Positions 1 through 7,357 of a DNA stretch of 11,448 nt are shown piece after piece. The stretch covers positions 1-11,448 of the forward strand of contig JANLVJ010000026.1 of assembly GCA_031363945.1 (NCBI GenBank), written 5' to 3'. The stretch's first letter is position 1. Each line of letters starts with the position of its first letter. Source of the stretch: JANLVJ01 sp031363945 (GTDB taxonomy: Bacteria; Bacteroidota; Bacteroidia; Sphingobacteriales; Sphingobacteriaceae). The notes beneath the pieces were generated by a model that ran no database searches, was not told the DNA's origin, and saw nothing but the letters and a program-made list of their open reading frames with translations. The translations under genes were made by a program, and so were the position numbers.

Positions 1-175
1 GTACTGGCAAAAGCGTGCTTTTATATAATTTAGTTTGGCAATGAAAATAAATTCTAAATGAAAAAAGGAATAATTCTACTTAAAGGTTTCGTATTAATTC
101 TTCCGAAAAAGTTCATTATTTTAACTCATTGATTACAGGACAAATACGTAAATTGATTATGATTCCAGAAACTCA
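1..175. other. Non-coding stretch downstream of nadD
   Basis: No convincing gene is visible. Each plus-strand frame open at the left edge closes within about 40 bases, and these tails are too short to identify; one of them could be the end of a gene lying outside the window. A 24-codon ATG frame from position 58 has no recognisable features and is probably chance. A 6-bp stem with a 2-base loop (AAAAGC, GT, GCTTTT) lies at about 9-22. It could be a weak terminator, but the loop is too short for a confident call. Confidence 0.4.
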
Positions 176-760
176 TTATTTGCTTGACCGGCTATAGAGT
201 GATTTGCGGTCAATGAAATCAAGAACTGATTCAGGCAGCATATACTGGATATTTTTCTTGTCTTTAAGTGCCTTACGTATAAAGGTAGATGACAGCTCAA
301 GAAAAGGCGCTTCTGTTATACATATCTGCGGATGATTTATCCATTCACCAATATCAGAACCAGGACGAGGATAAACGAAAATTTTATGTTCCGCAAGAAT
401 TTGTTCATGGCTCTTCCATTTTCTTAAAGAAACAATATTATCAGCCCCCATTATCAATGAAAATTGATACTCTGGATACCTGATTTTAAGTTCATTCAGG
501 GTATCAACTGTATAAGAAGGTTGCGGCATGCCCAGTTCGACAGAAGATACTCTGATTTTCTGATTTGAATCGGTAGCAAGCCTGGCCATTTCTATACGGT
601 CATAAACCCCGGCAAGTCCATTCTTTTTTTTAAGCGGGCTTTGAGGTGAAACCACCAGCCAGACCTGGTCAATTTCAGTGAAATTTGCCATGTAGCCGGC
701 AATAATCAGATGCCCGATATGTATCGGGTTAAAAGAGCCAAAGAACAGGCCTATTTTCAT
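176..760 (-). CDS. nadD: Nicotinate-nucleotide adenylyltransferase
   Basis: This 194-residue cytoplasmic enzyme transfers AMP from ATP to nicotinate mononucleotide, giving deaminated NAD, the step before NAD synthetase. The N-terminus carries the nucleotidyltransferase signature GSFNPIHIGH (residues 8-17), whose His14 and His17 match the HxGH motif. Near the C-terminus, SSTFIR (157-162) is the second ATP-binding motif (ISSTxIR) of the family. The length is normal for bacterial NadD. The start codon overlaps the gmk stop as ATGA, which fixes the start and suggests translational coupling. It is the last gene of the yicC-gmk-nadD group. The main alternative, phosphopantetheine adenylyltransferase (CoaD), is shorter and fits less well. 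Confidence 0.95.
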   Translation of the reverse strand: MKIGLFFGSFNPIHIGHLIIAGYMANFTEIDQVWLVVSPQSPLKKKNGLAGVYDRIEMARLATDSNQKIRVSSVELGMPQPSYTVDTLNELKIRYPEYQFSLIMGADNIVSLRKWKSHEQILAEHKIFVYPRPGSDIGEWINHPQICITEAPFLELSSTFIRKALKDKKNIQYMLPESVLDFIDRKSLYSRSSK

Positions 761-1326
761 TCGCTCTTTATAAAATCGGTGACTAAATGCAATGCCCTGG
801 CACAGGAAACCTCCAGATCATCATTTAACAAGATGACATCAAACTTATCCTGGTAACTGAGTTCAATGCCTGCCTTTTCAATGCGTTCAGCAATTTTCTC
901 TGCTGATTCTGTAGCTCTGCCAGTCAGGCGTTTAATCAGCACTTCCATTGATGGTGGTTTAACAAATACAGAGAGCGCCTGAGCCCCAAATTTCTTTTTC
1001 AGATGCATGCCGCCCTGCACGTCAAGGTCAAATATTACATGTTTGCCCTCAGCCCAGATTCGTCCTATTTCAGCACGAAGTGTGCCGTAAAAGGTACCTT
1101 TGTATACCTCCTCAAATTCAACAAATTGTTTTTTAGCTACGCGGTGCAAAAACTCTTCATTTGAAAGAAAGTAGTAATCTTTTTTATCTGTTTCTTCTAT
1201 CCGTGCAGGTCTGGTAGTAGCAGAAACTGAAAATTGCAACTCAGGAATCTGATCAAGCAGGTATTTTACAATTGTTGTCTTGCCTGCACCTGAAGGAGCA
1301 GAAAAAATAAATAATTTCCCCTCCAT
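757..1326 (-). CDS. gmk: Guanylate kinase
   Basis: Guanylate kinase phosphorylates GMP (and dGMP) to GDP with ATP, feeding GTP and (p)ppGpp pools. The 189-residue protein opens with a P-loop, SAPSGAGKTT (residues 9-18, Lys16 binding the phosphates). The GMP-binding region contains SATTRPAR and YYFLSNEEF, followed by FDLDVQGG and the lid region RLTGRATES, all in the usual order. The ATG overlaps the upstream yicC stop by one base (TAATG), and the stop overlaps nadD by four bases. This tight packing supports co-translation. A gmk gene directly after yicC is a common bacterial arrangement. Nothing is missing or unusual in the protein. Confidence 0.96.
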   Translation of the reverse strand: MEGKLFIFSAPSGAGKTTIVKYLLDQIPELQFSVSATTRPARIEETDKKDYYFLSNEEFLHRVAKKQFVEFEEVYKGTFYGTLRAEIGRIWAEGKHVIFDLDVQGGMHLKKKFGAQALSVFVKPPSMEVLIKRLTGRATESAEKIAERIEKAGIELSYQDKFDVILLNDDLEVSCARALHLVTDFIKSE

Positions 1327-2207
1327 TATAAAATATTTAAGAGCTGTTCTTTGATTTTCTCAAGCTCATCTTTCATTAATACAACATCTCGTTGAATGAT
1401 GGCATCATTCACCTTAGAGCCTATGGTATTAATTTCACGCCCTATTTCCTGCCCTATGAACCCGAGTTTTTTGCCATTTGCATCATCCAGGTCAAGTGTT
1501 TGAAGAAAATAATCACAATGACTCTTCAGCCTAGTTTTTTCTTCTGTTATATCAAGTTTTTCAACGTAATAAATTAATTCTTGCTCAAGCCGGTTTTGAT
1601 CGTAGTTAGTCTTGCTCACCAACTGCTCAAGCTGATCAGCAATCCTAGTCTTAATTGCAGGAATTCTGCTGGTATCAGCTGAGCTGATGCGCTTAAGGGT
1701 TTCAAGCAAAATTAATATTCTCGATTTAATGTCATCATGTAAGACTTTACCTTCTGAAATCCGGAAAGCATCCATATTTTTCATGGCTTGCAGGAAAGTT
1801 GAATAGATAGCTTTCCATTCCTCCTCGTCTGCTACTTCAATTTCATCATGTCTGATAACATCTGGCAGGGTCATACAAAGTTGAAATATTCCTACAGTAC
1901 TCTCACCAAGATCTTCAGCAACAGATTTTAGTTCTGAATACCAGGCTGAAAAAACAGCCCGGTCTATTTTTGCTGATTTTACAAGCGTTTTATCAACCTG
2001 ATCGATTGTAACAACTACACTTAGTTTTCCGCGATCTGCCAGTTTCTGAGAATCAGTACGGATCAGCATTTCCTGCTGCATATGAGCCCGGGGCAATTTT
2101 AATGAGAGTTCAAGAAATTTACTATTAAGCGACTTGGCTTCTACTGTAATTTTTGACTGCTTGTAGTCTGTACTGGCCAGGCCGAACCCTGTCATTGATT
2201 TAAGCAT
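1326..2207 (-). CDS. yicC: YicC/YloC-family endoribonuclease
   Basis: The 293-residue protein has both family hallmarks. The N-terminus is MLKSMTGFG, and the C-terminal DUF1732 part carries QEIGREINTIGSK (253-265) followed by an acidic, helical tail ending EKIKEQLLNIL. Between them, RLEQELIYYVEKLDITEE (206-223) matches the conserved metal-site helix of the family. Members have been reported as endoribonucleases acting on structured or small RNAs in E. coli and Bacillus; the role in this organism is inferred. It lies 86 bases downstream of rnc, so two ribonuclease genes are adjacent, and it overlaps gmk by one base. The start is supported by the conserved SMTGFG position right at the N-terminus. 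Confidence 0.93.
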   Translation of the reverse strand: MLKSMTGFGLASTDYKQSKITVEAKSLNSKFLELSLKLPRAHMQQEMLIRTDSQKLADRGKLSVVVTIDQVDKTLVKSAKIDRAVFSAWYSELKSVAEDLGESTVGIFQLCMTLPDVIRHDEIEVADEEEWKAIYSTFLQAMKNMDAFRISEGKVLHDDIKSRILILLETLKRISSADTSRIPAIKTRIADQLEQLVSKTNYDQNRLEQELIYYVEKLDITEEKTRLKSHCDYFLQTLDLDDANGKKLGFIGQEIGREINTIGSKVNDAIIQRDVVLMKDELEKIKEQLLNIL

Positions 2208-2249
2208 AGCGGTATTTAAAATGTGTAGAAAATATCAAATTCAGTACCA

Positions 2250-2264
2250 ACCCTGAATAAGGGT
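2250..2264. repeat. Short hairpin between rnc and yicC
   Basis: A perfect 5-bp stem (ACCCT, 5-base loop, AGGGT) lies in the 86-base gap between rnc and yicC. No run of T follows on the minus strand, so it is not a good intrinsic terminator. It might be a processing site or mark the break between two transcription units. It could also be chance. Confidence 0.25.
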
Positions 2265-2293
2265 GAGCGCAATTTTTGTCGAAGGTAAAAATA

Positions 2294-3016
2294 TTATATG
2301 TTTAGCGCGAGGCAGGCTTTTTCTGCTGCAATTTTTTCAGCATTTTTTTTGGTGAAGTCCTGACCAAAACCGTATTCTTCAGAAGAAATAAAAACCTTAA
2401 TGCTGAAAAGCTTTCCTTTTTCATTTGCAGCACTTTCTATCTGTTCAAAAAGAACCTCCTTGCCATTTCGCTGACACCACTCAATCAGTTTACTTTTGAA
2501 ATTAGTTTCAGTTTTTTCAAGTTGATCAATATCAACGTGATTCTTAACGATGCGCCCTATGATGAAGCTTTGGGTGAATTTAAAACCCTTATCTAAATAT
2601 ATGGCCCCAATTAATGCCTCAAATGCATCACCATACAACGAACTTTGCTTGATATAGTGATTTAAGGTTCGGCCTTCAAATTCAATCAGATCACCCAGGC
2701 CTATTTTACGGGAAAGTTGATTCAGAAAATTTCTGTTAACAATTTTTGACCGCATTTCGGTGAGAAAGCCCTCGTCACGATATGGGAATTTTTTGAACAG
2801 ATTATCAGCAATGATGGTGCCTAAAACAGCATCTCCTAAAAATTCTAACCGTTCATTGCTATTTTTCAGCCCATTAATAACTGAATTTGCAGCTGACTTA
2901 TGGCGAAAGGCAAGCCTGTATAGGTTGATATTACCTGGTAGAAACCCAAGAATGTTCTTTAATGATCGAATATATTGACGCTCAGGTGAAAAATAAAGCA
3001 GGTATATTCTACGCAT
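2294..3016 (-). CDS. rnc: Ribonuclease III
   Basis: RNase III cleaves double-stranded RNA, including rRNA precursors, with Mg2+. The 240-residue protein has the catalytic domain first, with the signature ERLEFLGDAV (55-64, metal ligands Glu58 and Asp62) and the second active-site segment YGDAFEALIGAIYLDKG (128-144, Asp130 and Glu133). A double-stranded-RNA-binding domain runs from about 171 to 238, ending in the AEKIAAEKACLAL helix. All catalytic acids are present. The first 20 or so residues precede the usual SLKNILGF start of the fold; such short N-terminal extensions are normal in this phylum. It follows fabF by 57 bases, in the widely conserved acpP-fabF-rnc order. Confidence 0.96.
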   Translation of the reverse strand: MRRIYLLYFSPERQYIRSLKNILGFLPGNINLYRLAFRHKSAANSVINGLKNSNERLEFLGDAVLGTIIADNLFKKFPYRDEGFLTEMRSKIVNRNFLNQLSRKIGLGDLIEFEGRTLNHYIKQSSLYGDAFEALIGAIYLDKGFKFTQSFIIGRIVKNHVDIDQLEKTETNFKSKLIEWCQRNGKEVLFEQIESAANEKGKLFSIKVFISSEEYGFGQDFTKKNAEKIAAEKACLALNI

Positions 3017-3073
3017 ATTGGTTATTAGAGATAACTCTATGAAGCTGATTTACAAAAATTAATTCATTGTGCA

Positions 3074-4330
3074 TTAATCAGCCTCATACTTCTTAAAGAT
3101 AACTGAAGTATTATGCCCTCCAAAGCCAAATGTATTCGACATTGAAGTTCGCACTTCACGTTCCTGTTTATGATTAAACGTGAGATTTAACCTTGAATCA
3201 AATTCGGGATCGTCGGTAAAATGGTTTATTGTTGGGGGCACGACATTGTTTTTGACCGCAAGTATTGATGCTATTGCTTCAATTACCCCAGCTGCACCCA
3301 GAAGGTGCCCTGTCATTGATTTTGTTGAGCTTATATTCATATGATAAGCCTCTTCACCAAATAATGAAGTAATCGCACGTATTTCACTCAGATCACCTAG
3401 TTGGGTAGAAGTACCATGCACATTGATATAATCAATGTCGGCAGCAACAAGGTTTGCATTTTGTAAGGCATTACGCATAACCAACTTAGCCCCCAACCCC
3501 TCAGGATGAGGAGCGGTGATATGATAAGCATCTGCTGACATACCCCAGCCACAGAGCTCAGCGTAAATTGGAGCTCCTCTTTTTAAAGCGTGACCTAACT
3601 CTTCCAGAATAATTGAACCCGCACCTTCTCCTGCGACGAAACCATCCCGATCAAGATCAAATGGTCTTGAAGCTGTCTGAGGCGATTCATTTCTGGTTGA
3701 AAGAGCATGGAGAGCGTTAAAACCGCCAATTCCTGCTTCATTAATTATGGCTTCCGAACCACCAGTTACCATAACATCGGCAGCCCCTAACCTGATATAG
3801 TTTAAGGCGTCGATTATGGCATTTGTAGATGAGGCACAAGCAGAAACTGTAGCGAAGTTTGGCCCTCGCAGGCCGTAACGAATAGAAATATATCCTGGAG
3901 CAATGTCCATGATCATTTTAGGAATAAAGAACGGATTAAACCTAGGAGTACCATCTCCACGGGCATAATCCGTTACTTCATCAATAAAAGTTCTTACGCC
4001 CCCAATTCCTGAGCCCCAGATCACTCCAATCCGATCACGGTTTAGTTCATCGAAATTTAGACCAGCATCTTTAATTGCTTCATCAGCAGCAACCGCGCCA
4101 TACTGTATAAAAGGATCCAGTTTGCGGGCTTCTTTTCTGTCAAAATAATTTTCAGGCTTAAATCCCTTAAGTTCACAGGCAAATTTTGTCTTGAACTTGG
4201 TCGTGTCAAATCGGGTAATCACAGAAGATCCGCTTACACCATTTAGCAGGTTAGCCCAAAATTCAGGGGCAGTGTTACCTATTGGAGTAAGCGCACCAAT
4301 TCCAGTTACAACAACTCGGTTTAACGTCAT
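3074..4330 (-). CDS. fabF: 3-oxoacyl-ACP synthase II
   Basis: This condensing enzyme of type II fatty-acid synthesis extends acyl-ACP by two carbons using malonyl-ACP, releasing CO2. The 418-residue protein has the thiolase fold and the full catalytic set: Cys165 in VSACASSTNA, His305 in NVHGTSTQLGD, Lys337 in SSTKSMTGH and His342 in the same segment. The glycine-rich FGFGGHN near the C-terminus is also present. The Cys-His-His pattern and the length fit FabF or FabB rather than FabH; the neighbouring acpP and rnc favour FabF. The start is 14 bases after the acpP stop, and the N-terminus MTLNRVVVTGIGALTPIG is canonical. Expression is probably coupled to acpP. Confidence 0.96.
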   Translation of the reverse strand: MTLNRVVVTGIGALTPIGNTAPEFWANLLNGVSGSSVITRFDTTKFKTKFACELKGFKPENYFDRKEARKLDPFIQYGAVAADEAIKDAGLNFDELNRDRIGVIWGSGIGGVRTFIDEVTDYARGDGTPRFNPFFIPKMIMDIAPGYISIRYGLRGPNFATVSACASSTNAIIDALNYIRLGAADVMVTGGSEAIINEAGIGGFNALHALSTRNESPQTASRPFDLDRDGFVAGEGAGSIILEELGHALKRGAPIYAELCGWGMSADAYHITAPHPEGLGAKLVMRNALQNANLVAADIDYINVHGTSTQLGDLSEIRAITSLFGEEAYHMNISSTKSMTGHLLGAAGVIEAIASILAVKNNVVPPTINHFTDDPEFDSRLNLTFNHKQEREVRTSMSNTFGFGGHNTSVIFKKYEAD

Positions 4331-4344
4331 TAAAATTCAAAGTA

Positions 4345-4581
4345 TTATTTTACGTTTTTTTCCAAATAAGAAACAGCCTGGCCAACAGTTTGGATTGTTT
4401 CGGCCTGCTCGTCGGGTATTGCAACGTTAAACTCTTTTTCGAATTCCATGATTAACTCAACAGTGTCAAGTGAATCAGCACCCAAATCATTGGTGAAGCT
4501 CGCCTCGGGAGTAACTTCACTTTCATCCACACCTAGTTTTTCAACGATAATCGCTTTAACGCGTGATGCAATATCAGACAT
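4345..4581 (-). CDS. acpP: Acyl carrier protein
   Basis: This small acidic protein carries growing acyl chains on a 4'-phosphopantetheine arm. It has 78 residues, the normal length, with the prosthetic-group serine in the invariant DSL motif (Ser37 in LGADSLDTVEL). The surrounding helix II (SLDTVELIMEFEKEF) is the partner-recognition surface for enzymes such as FabF, encoded immediately downstream. It is the first gene of the minus-strand run, so its promoter should lie in the 142-base divergent region before the IPExxxVDY gene. Confidence 0.97.
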   Translation of the reverse strand: MSDIASRVKAIIVEKLGVDESEVTPEASFTNDLGADSLDTVELIMEFEKEFNVAIPDEQAETIQTVGQAVSYLEKNVK

Positions 4582-4624
4582 AATTTTTGCAGTTTAATTG
4601 TTCAATCTGTTTTTAGAATTTCAG

Positions 4625-4632
4625 CAAATAAA
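4625..4632 (-). promoter_or_regulatory. Possible -7 element for acpP
   Basis: On the minus strand this reads TTTATTTG, one mismatch from the Bacteroidota -7 consensus TAnnTTTG. It would give a leader of roughly 35-40 bases before the acpP ATG. I found no matching TTG at the -33 position, so the call is weak. Position 4582-4723 must nevertheless hold the divergent promoters for acpP and the plus-strand gene. Confidence 0.25.
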
Positions 4633-4723
4633 AATAAATTATATCGAGTATAAAAATTTTTATTGTCAGGGAACGCTTCAAAAATCCTAATTTAAATTTT
4701 ATAAACCAAACCTTATTCAACCC

Positions 4724-5146
4724 TTGACCAAGAAAGTATTAAAAATCGAGTACGATTACAATTTTACACTCATCGGAATTATCACCTCGATGAAAGATTA
4801 TCGCCTGGCGCATTTCATTAACAGTGCTTTAGAACTTGACCTGGTAAAACAGGAGTTTGAAATAGAAGTTCCCGGACCTAACGGTATTCAACAAAATTAC
4901 CTTTCCTATTTTTCGTTCATGGTGGAAGAGTCTGAGACAGAAATTTACTTTTTCGCCAACAAGGCTGCTTTTTCTTTCCTTATTCCAGAATTAAAAGAAG
5001 TTGATTTCTTTCTAATGCAGAGCCCTATCAATCATCAGGAAACAGCGTACAATCTAAAATTGCTTCATAAACTAGAGCGTGTAGAAAATTCTTTTTTACT
5101 GGATATTTCAATTTTAAAGTCAAAAGAGAACCTCCTGTTATTTTAA
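4724..5146 (+). CDS. IPExxxVDY family protein
   Basis: A 140-residue protein of unknown function whose family is named for a C-terminal motif. Here the motif reads IPELKEVDF (87-95), so the last tyrosine is phenylalanine. The family is, to my knowledge, restricted to Bacteroidota and often sits near rnc and pyk, as here. The reading frame opens with TTG at 4724; an in-frame stop at 4688-4690 and no ATG between leave TTG as the best start. The next in-frame ATG is codon 23 and would remove the conserved-looking EYDYNFTLIGI segment. No signal peptide or membrane segment is visible, so it is probably cytoplasmic. It lies 93 bases before pyk and diverges from acpP. No function should be assigned. 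Confidence 0.88.
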   Translation: MTKKVLKIEYDYNFTLIGIITSMKDYRLAHFINSALELDLVKQEFEIEVPGPNGIQQNYLSYFSFMVEESETEIYFFANKAAFSFLIPELKEVDFFLMQSPINHQETAYNLKLLHKLERVENSFLLDISILKSKENLLLF

Positions 5147-5199
5147 TTTAACGATAAAATTTAAATATCAGATCAACTCTGATTTGTGACCAACCTTTT

Positions 5200-5207
5200 T
5201 ACCTTTG
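5200..5207 (+). promoter_or_regulatory. Putative pyk promoter, -7 element
   Basis: TACCTTTG is an exact match to the Bacteroidota -7 consensus TAnnTTTG. It lies 32 bases before the pyk ATG, predicting a short AT-rich leader with no Shine-Dalgarno sequence, typical for the phylum. The nearest upstream TTG (5184-5186) is only 13 bases away, closer than the usual spacing of about 17-20, so the -33 element is uncertain. The match implies pyk can be transcribed apart from the IPExxxVDY gene. Confidence 0.5.
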
Positions 5208-5239
5208 CATTTAAACGTATAAAAAACAAATAAGCATAA

Positions 5240-6667
5240 ATGAAACTTAAACATAACCGTACCAAGATCGTCGCCACAATGGGTCCTGCATCATCGGATA
5301 AAGACACCTTGCTGGCCATGATTAAAGCGGGCGTTAATGTTTGCCGCATAAATTTCTCACATGGCAAGTATGAGGTTCACCAGAAAACAATCGATACAAT
5401 AAAAGAGATTAACGCCCAGTACAAAACCAATGTTAGTATACTTGCTGATTTACAAGGCCCTAAAATCAGGATCGGCGAGGTAAAAAACAATGGTGTTTTA
5501 CTTGTAAACGGGAGCAGGGTAACAATTACTACCAACGAACAGTTAAGTGACGAGAAAACCCTGTTTATTACGTACACAAATTTCCCAAAAGATGTACAGC
5601 CAGGTGAAATTATTTTGCTTGATGATGGTAAATTACAAATGCGCATTATTGAAACCAACAGAATTGATTCAGTTATTGCAGAGGTTGTTTATGGGGGTAT
5701 GCTTTCTTCAAAAAAGGGAGTTAATTTACCGAATACTAAAATTTCGACTTCTTGTCTTACACCAAAAGATCTGGAAGATCTAGACTTTGCCTTGAAAAAC
5801 GATATTGAATGGATTGGTTTGTCTTTCGTTCGCTCTGCAAACGATATCATTGAATTAAAACGGATTATTAATCACCGGAACAGCCCGGCACGCGTGATTG
5901 CCAAGATAGAAAAACCAGAAGCGATTGAAAATATAGATGCCATCATTGATGTAAGTGATGCTATAATGGTAGCAAGAGGTGACCTGGGGGTAGAAATGCC
6001 AATGGAAGTTGTTCCTGTTCTGCAGAAGCAAATTGCCCAGGCTTGTATCAAAAAAGCAAAACCTGTCATTATTGCTACCCAAATGCTTGAAAGCATGATC
6101 ACCACTGCCCGGCCTACCCGGGCTGAAGTGAATGATGTTGCCAATTCGGTTCTTGATGGTGCTGATGCAGTAATGTTAAGTGCTGAAACTTCAGTAGGCG
6201 AGTTCCCGCTGATAGTTGTTGAAACGATGTCAAAAATTATCGGAAATATTGAGGAGGGGCATTATCCATACAACCAGTTGCCTTTTTCATTAGAGAAAGA
6301 TCATTTTCTTTCAGATGCCATTTGCCATTCAGCCTGTGCCCTATCAAAGATAATTGATGCAGATGCAATTGTTGCTATGACTCAAAGTGGTTATACTGCC
6401 TTTGAGATTTCAAGTTACCGCCCGAAAGCACCGACCTATATTTTCACGCCTAATAAACAGCTTTTGAACACCCTGAGTTTAATCTGGGGAGTAAGAGCAT
6501 TTTATTATGATAAAATGCATAGTACTGATGGTACTATTAACGATGTAAATAATATTCTCAAACAAGAAAATCTGGTAGTTGCTGGTGATGTTGTAATTAA
6601 TACCGCCTCTATGCCAATCCTGGAAAAGTTTAAAACCAATATGGTGAAGGTTACTGTTATCGACTAA
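5240..6667 (+). CDS. pyk: Pyruvate kinase
   Basis: Pyruvate kinase transfers phosphate from phosphoenolpyruvate to ADP, the last step of glycolysis. The 475-residue protein shows the N-terminal barrel (TKIVATMGPASS, NVCRINFSHG), the B domain lid from about 76 to 165, and the signature VIAKIEKPEAI (219-229) with catalytic Lys222 and Glu224. MVARGDLGVE (243-252) supplies metal-binding Asp248, and ATQMLESM with RPTRAEVNDVANSVLDGADAVMLSAET completes the active site. The C-terminal domain follows to the stop. The segment LQGPKIRI (71-78) has lysine where potassium-dependent enzymes have glutamate, suggesting K+-independent catalysis. The start follows an AT-rich leader, and MKLKHNRTKIVATMGP is a normal N-terminus. 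Confidence 0.97.
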   Translation: MKLKHNRTKIVATMGPASSDKDTLLAMIKAGVNVCRINFSHGKYEVHQKTIDTIKEINAQYKTNVSILADLQGPKIRIGEVKNNGVLLVNGSRVTITTNEQLSDEKTLFITYTNFPKDVQPGEIILLDDGKLQMRIIETNRIDSVIAEVVYGGMLSSKKGVNLPNTKISTSCLTPKDLEDLDFALKNDIEWIGLSFVRSANDIIELKRIINHRNSPARVIAKIEKPEAIENIDAIIDVSDAIMVARGDLGVEMPMEVVPVLQKQIAQACIKKAKPVIIATQMLESMITTARPTRAEVNDVANSVLDGADAVMLSAETSVGEFPLIVVETMSKIIGNIEEGHYPYNQLPFSLEKDHFLSDAICHSACALSKIIDADAIVAMTQSGYTAFEISSYRPKAPTYIFTPNKQLLNTLSLIWGVRAFYYDKMHSTDGTINDVNNILKQENLVVAGDVVINTASMPILEKFKTNMVKVTVID

Positions 6668-6699
6668 ATAGTGAAAAGCTACACTTAAAAGCAAAAGAA

Positions 6700-6741
6700 A
6701 TGGGAGATACGTACCAGTTAAGTTCTGGCAGAATCTCCCAT
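6700..6741. terminator. Bidirectional terminator between pyk and msrA
   Basis: A perfect 9-bp stem (ATGGGAGAT at 6700-6708 and ATCTCCCAT at 6733-6741) encloses an inner 4-bp stem (CCAG at 6714-6717, CTGG at 6725-6728) with a 7-base loop. T-rich sequence follows on both strands: CTTTGATTTTG on plus and TTCTTTTGCTTTT on minus. It lies 32 bases after the pyk stop and 55 bases after the msrA stop in the convergent gap. It probably ends both transcripts, although neither T tract is uninterrupted. Confidence 0.7.
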
Positions 6742-6796
6742 CTTTGATTTTGTATAATGGCGTCTGATAAAAACGGTACCATAAAAAGGTTATCTA

Positions 6797-7339
6797 TTAT
6801 TTCAATTTATCAGCAAATGCTTTTTTAAACTTGTCAATTTTAGGCCTTACTACCATTGCACAATAAGGCTGTGCACCATGGAGTTTAAAATAGTCATTGT
6901 GATAACTTTCAGCCGGATAAAAAACTGGTAATGGCTCAATAAGGGTTACGATCTTACCAGCATACGCCCCGGAATCCTGTAATTTATTCATTGAGGCGGT
7001 AGCCTCGGCTTGCTGATCTTCAGAATGATAAAAGATTTCAGATCTGTATTGAGTTCCTATATCATTGCCCTGACGGTTTAACGTTGTAGGATCGTGACTA
7101 CCCCAGAAAACCTCCAGCAAGCTATTATATGAAATTATCGAAGGGTCGAATCTGATTTGAATGACTTCAGCATGACCAGTATTACCTGTACAAACCTGCT
7201 CATAAGTAGGGTTAACAATTTGACCACCTGCATAGCCTGAAGTCACTTTTTCAACACCTTTTAGTTCTTGAAAAATAGCTTCATAACACCAGAAGCAACC
7301 TTCGCCAAATGTTGCAAGTTCAAAATTTATTGTTGACAT
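6797..7339 (-). CDS. msrA: Peptide methionine sulfoxide reductase MsrA
   Basis: MsrA reduces the S-epimer of methionine sulfoxide in proteins, repairing oxidative damage with thioredoxin. The 180-residue protein has the active-site motif GEGCFWCYEAIF, with nucleophile Cys15 and a second cysteine at 18. The conserved blocks GYAGG, YEQVCTGNTGHAEVIQIRFDP, FWGSHDPTTLNRQGNDIGTQYRS and PAESYHNDYF follow in order. Cys160 in QPYCAMVV is a candidate resolving cysteine. No signal peptide is present, so it is cytoplasmic, and no MsrB domain is fused. It starts 18 bases after the stop of a beta-barrel gene on the same strand, so the two may share a transcript. It converges with pyk. Confidence 0.96.
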   Translation of the reverse strand: MSTINFELATFGEGCFWCYEAIFQELKGVEKVTSGYAGGQIVNPTYEQVCTGNTGHAEVIQIRFDPSIISYNSLLEVFWGSHDPTTLNRQGNDIGTQYRSEIFYHSEDQQAEATASMNKLQDSGAYAGKIVTLIEPLPVFYPAESYHNDYFKLHGAQPYCAMVVRPKIDKFKKAFADKLK

Positions 7340-7357
7340 AAATACGTATTGTAAGTA

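Noticed and set aside
58..132. 24-codon ATG frame near the left edge
   Set aside because: It has a Lys start and hydrophobic residues but no recognisable motif or ribosome site. A length this short arises easily by chance in AT-rich DNA.
1392..1577. Open frame on the plus strand opposite yicC
   Set aside because: It is fully inside a well-supported conserved gene on the other strand and shows no domain or signal. The same applies to the other short antisense frames under gmk, rnc, fabF, pyk and the GH3 gene.
5184..5186. TTG as the -33 element of the pyk promoter
   Set aside because: Its distance of 13 bases to TACCTTTG is shorter than the spacing expected for Bacteroidota promoters, so only the -7 element is claimed.
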